Origin: Phycisphaerales bacterium
Lineage (GTDB): Bacteria > Planctomycetota > Phycisphaerae > SM23-33
Reading direction: 5' to 3'
NCBI GenBank assembly: GCA_003171235.1
Contig: PMYM01000143.1
Span: 1 to 15,141 of the forward strand
DNA: 15,141 nt
How positions within the stretch are numbered: position 1 is the stretch's first letter; each line of letters opens with the position of its first letter. Under the pieces are notes generated by a model. It was given only the letters and a program-made list of their open reading frames with translations, made no database searches and had not been told where the DNA came from. Shown here piece by piece: positions 14,166 to 15,141 of this stretch. Both the position numbers and the translations under genes were made by a program.

Positions 14166-14879
14166 TTACTGGGCCAGCTTGTCGGCGGTCTTGAGGATGT
14201 CGTCCAACCGGCCAAAGGGGTTGGCGATGTCCTGCGGCCGGAGGGTGAAGCGCTCGTCGGCGTTGTCGTAGGTGCAGGCGTGGGCGTCGATAAAGCCGAT
14301 GTTGACGCGCAGGCCGTTGTGGTTGGTGCGGATGGGGGCCATGGGCATCTTGCTGTTCATGTCCAGCAGCAGGGTTCGGGCGGGAACGCCGTCGTCATTG
14401 TTGCCCAGCTTGTCGATCATCGGGGAGGAGGCCTGGTCGGCCTGACGATACAGGTATGAGCCGTAACAATCGTCGCCGCCCTTGGCGCGGAGCTTGGCCA
14501 ATTCTTCGACCGGATCACTGGAGTTGTCGCCGGGGCAGAAGAAGCCTTCCTGGGCGCGGAATTCCTTTTCGATGAGCGCGCCGCAGCCGTTGTATTTGCC
14601 GGCGGCGCCGATCCAGAGTTGGTTAGTGGCGATGGTGTTGTAGGGCAGGGGGGGCATCGGGGGAGCCATGGGGTCGTCCGGGCCGGTGGGAATCCGGCCG
14701 CCGTTGTCGTTGGCGTACAGATGTATAGCGCGGGTTTGCCCGCCCAGGCGAGTCAGGCAGACCGACTCCCTGGCCAGTTCCTTGGCCCGGCCCAGCGCCG
14801 GCAGCAGGATGCTCACCAGCAGGGCGATAATGGCTACCACAACCAAGAGTTCGATCAGGGTAAAACCGCGGCGACACAT
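14166..14879 (-). CDS. Prepilin-type cleavage/methylation protein (type II pseudopilin-like)
   Basis: A 237-aa exported protein of the large planctomycete pseudopilin-like family. It has a short basic leader, MCRRG, cleaved by prepilin peptidase before F6; E10 is the conserved +5 Glu in FTLIE. The hydrophobic helix runs LLVVVAIIALLVSILLPALG (11-30). The globular part includes LGGQTRAIHLYANDNGGRIP and, near the end, H-N-G-L-R-V-N-I-G-F-I-D-A-H, the conserved late motif of this family. Planctomycetes often carry many paralogues; individual functions are mostly unknown. AAAGGAG upstream and the leader set the start at 14879; the frame is open 32 codons further up without such support. It lies 204 nt downstream of the tRNA-Tyr gene. 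Confidence 0.9.
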   Translation of the reverse strand: MCRRGFTLIELLVVVAIIALLVSILLPALGRAKELARESVCLTRLGGQTRAIHLYANDNGGRIPTGPDDPMAPPMPPLPYNTIATNQLWIGAAGKYNGCGALIEKEFRAQEGFFCPGDNSSDPVEELAKLRAKGGDDCYGSYLYRQADQASSPMIDKLGNNDDGVPARTLLLDMNSKMPMAPIRTNHNGLRVNIGFIDAHACTYDNADERFTLRPQDIANPFGRLDDILKTADKLAQ

Positions 14880-14956
14880 TTCAATAACTCCTTTAACCAG
14901 CAACCTGTAGGCAACTTCGGTGCCAGAGTCGCCCGGGCAATCCTGAAAACCTCCAG

Positions 14957-14973
14957 GGCCGCACGCTGCGGCC
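14957..14973. other. GC-rich perfect hairpin upstream of the pseudopilin gene
   Basis: Arms GGCCGCA (14957-14963) and TGCGGCC (14967-14973) enclose CGC. It lies between tRNA-Tyr and the pseudopilin start, both on the minus strand. It could end tRNA transcription, but no T-tract follows directly on that strand. Confidence 0.35.
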
Positions 14974-15083
14974 AAAAATCGACGCCGGCAACTGGCGGAA
15001 TGACGAGAGATTGTCCACCCCCGGGCAAAAACTGCTCAAACAGCAGGCGCTGCCTGACTGCCGCGGGCGGCTAGCCAGGCGAA

Positions 15084-15141
15084 TGGGAGCGGGAGGATTT
15101 GAACCTCCGTAGGCGCATGGCCGGCAGATTTACAGTCTGCT
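15084..15141 (-). tRNA. tRNA-Tyr(GTA), 5' part cut by window edge
   Basis: The visible 3' 58 nt include the anticodon arm GCAGA-CTGTAAA-TCTGC (anticodon GTA), a long class II variable arm, the T arm GGAGG-TTCAAAT-CCTCC, acceptor strand CGCTCCC and discriminator A. CCA is not encoded. The acceptor 5' strand and D arm lie beyond the window. Confidence 0.93.

Noticed and set aside
14957..14973. Intrinsic terminator of tRNA-Tyr
   Set aside because: The hairpin is perfect, but on the tRNA's strand no T-tract follows directly and it is over 100 nt away, so I list it only as a hairpin.

Overview
The window looks like chromosome from a GC-rich planctomycete, probably near Phycisphaerae. Three things point there: a prepilin-like protein of the planctomycete type (short basic leader, FTLIELLVVVAIIALL helix, late H-x-x-G...G-F-x-D-A-H motif), integrase fragments beginning MPRIKNRLPAYCRHKASGQ and ending with a VTEIYAKKD-type tail, and a secreted glycoside hydrolase. 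This assignment rests on recognition of family style, not on a search.

Positions 1-2025 hold folE (GTP cyclohydrolase I) on the plus strand. It converges, with abutting stop codons, on a secreted hypothetical protein and a GNAT acetyltransferase on the minus strand. Positions 2026-6064 form a plus-strand block: a cold-shock protein behind a long leader, then two paralogous B12-binding-type radical SAM enzymes. Between the two enzymes lies a small protein that resembles degenerate GIY-YIG-like proteins. Positions 6101-9377 run on the minus strand: a palindromic repeat, a DEAD-box RNA helicase, a small inverted-repeat element, and a secreted GH5-type glycosidase. A PilZ-domain protein (9636-10001) follows upstream.

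The most interesting part is about 10.1-14.0 kb. It is a compact accessory island between two tyrosine-integrase remnants, next to a tRNA-Gly(TCC) gene. It carries three closely spaced plus-strand genes: a WYL-domain transcription regulator, an AAA+ ATPase with a novel-looking N-terminal half, and a protein with uracil-DNA-glycosylase-superfamily features. A perfect 8-bp inverted repeat in the promoter region of the first gene is a good candidate operator for the WYL protein. WYL regulators with operators of this kind control known anti-phage systems (BrxR, CapW). I infer that this is a candidate three-gene defence or DNA-modification-sensing system that I cannot match to a named one.

The right end carries tRNA-Gly with its own promoter, a prepilin-like protein gene, and a tRNA-Tyr gene cut by the window edge. 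No CRISPR array, rRNA or intact transposase gene was seen.
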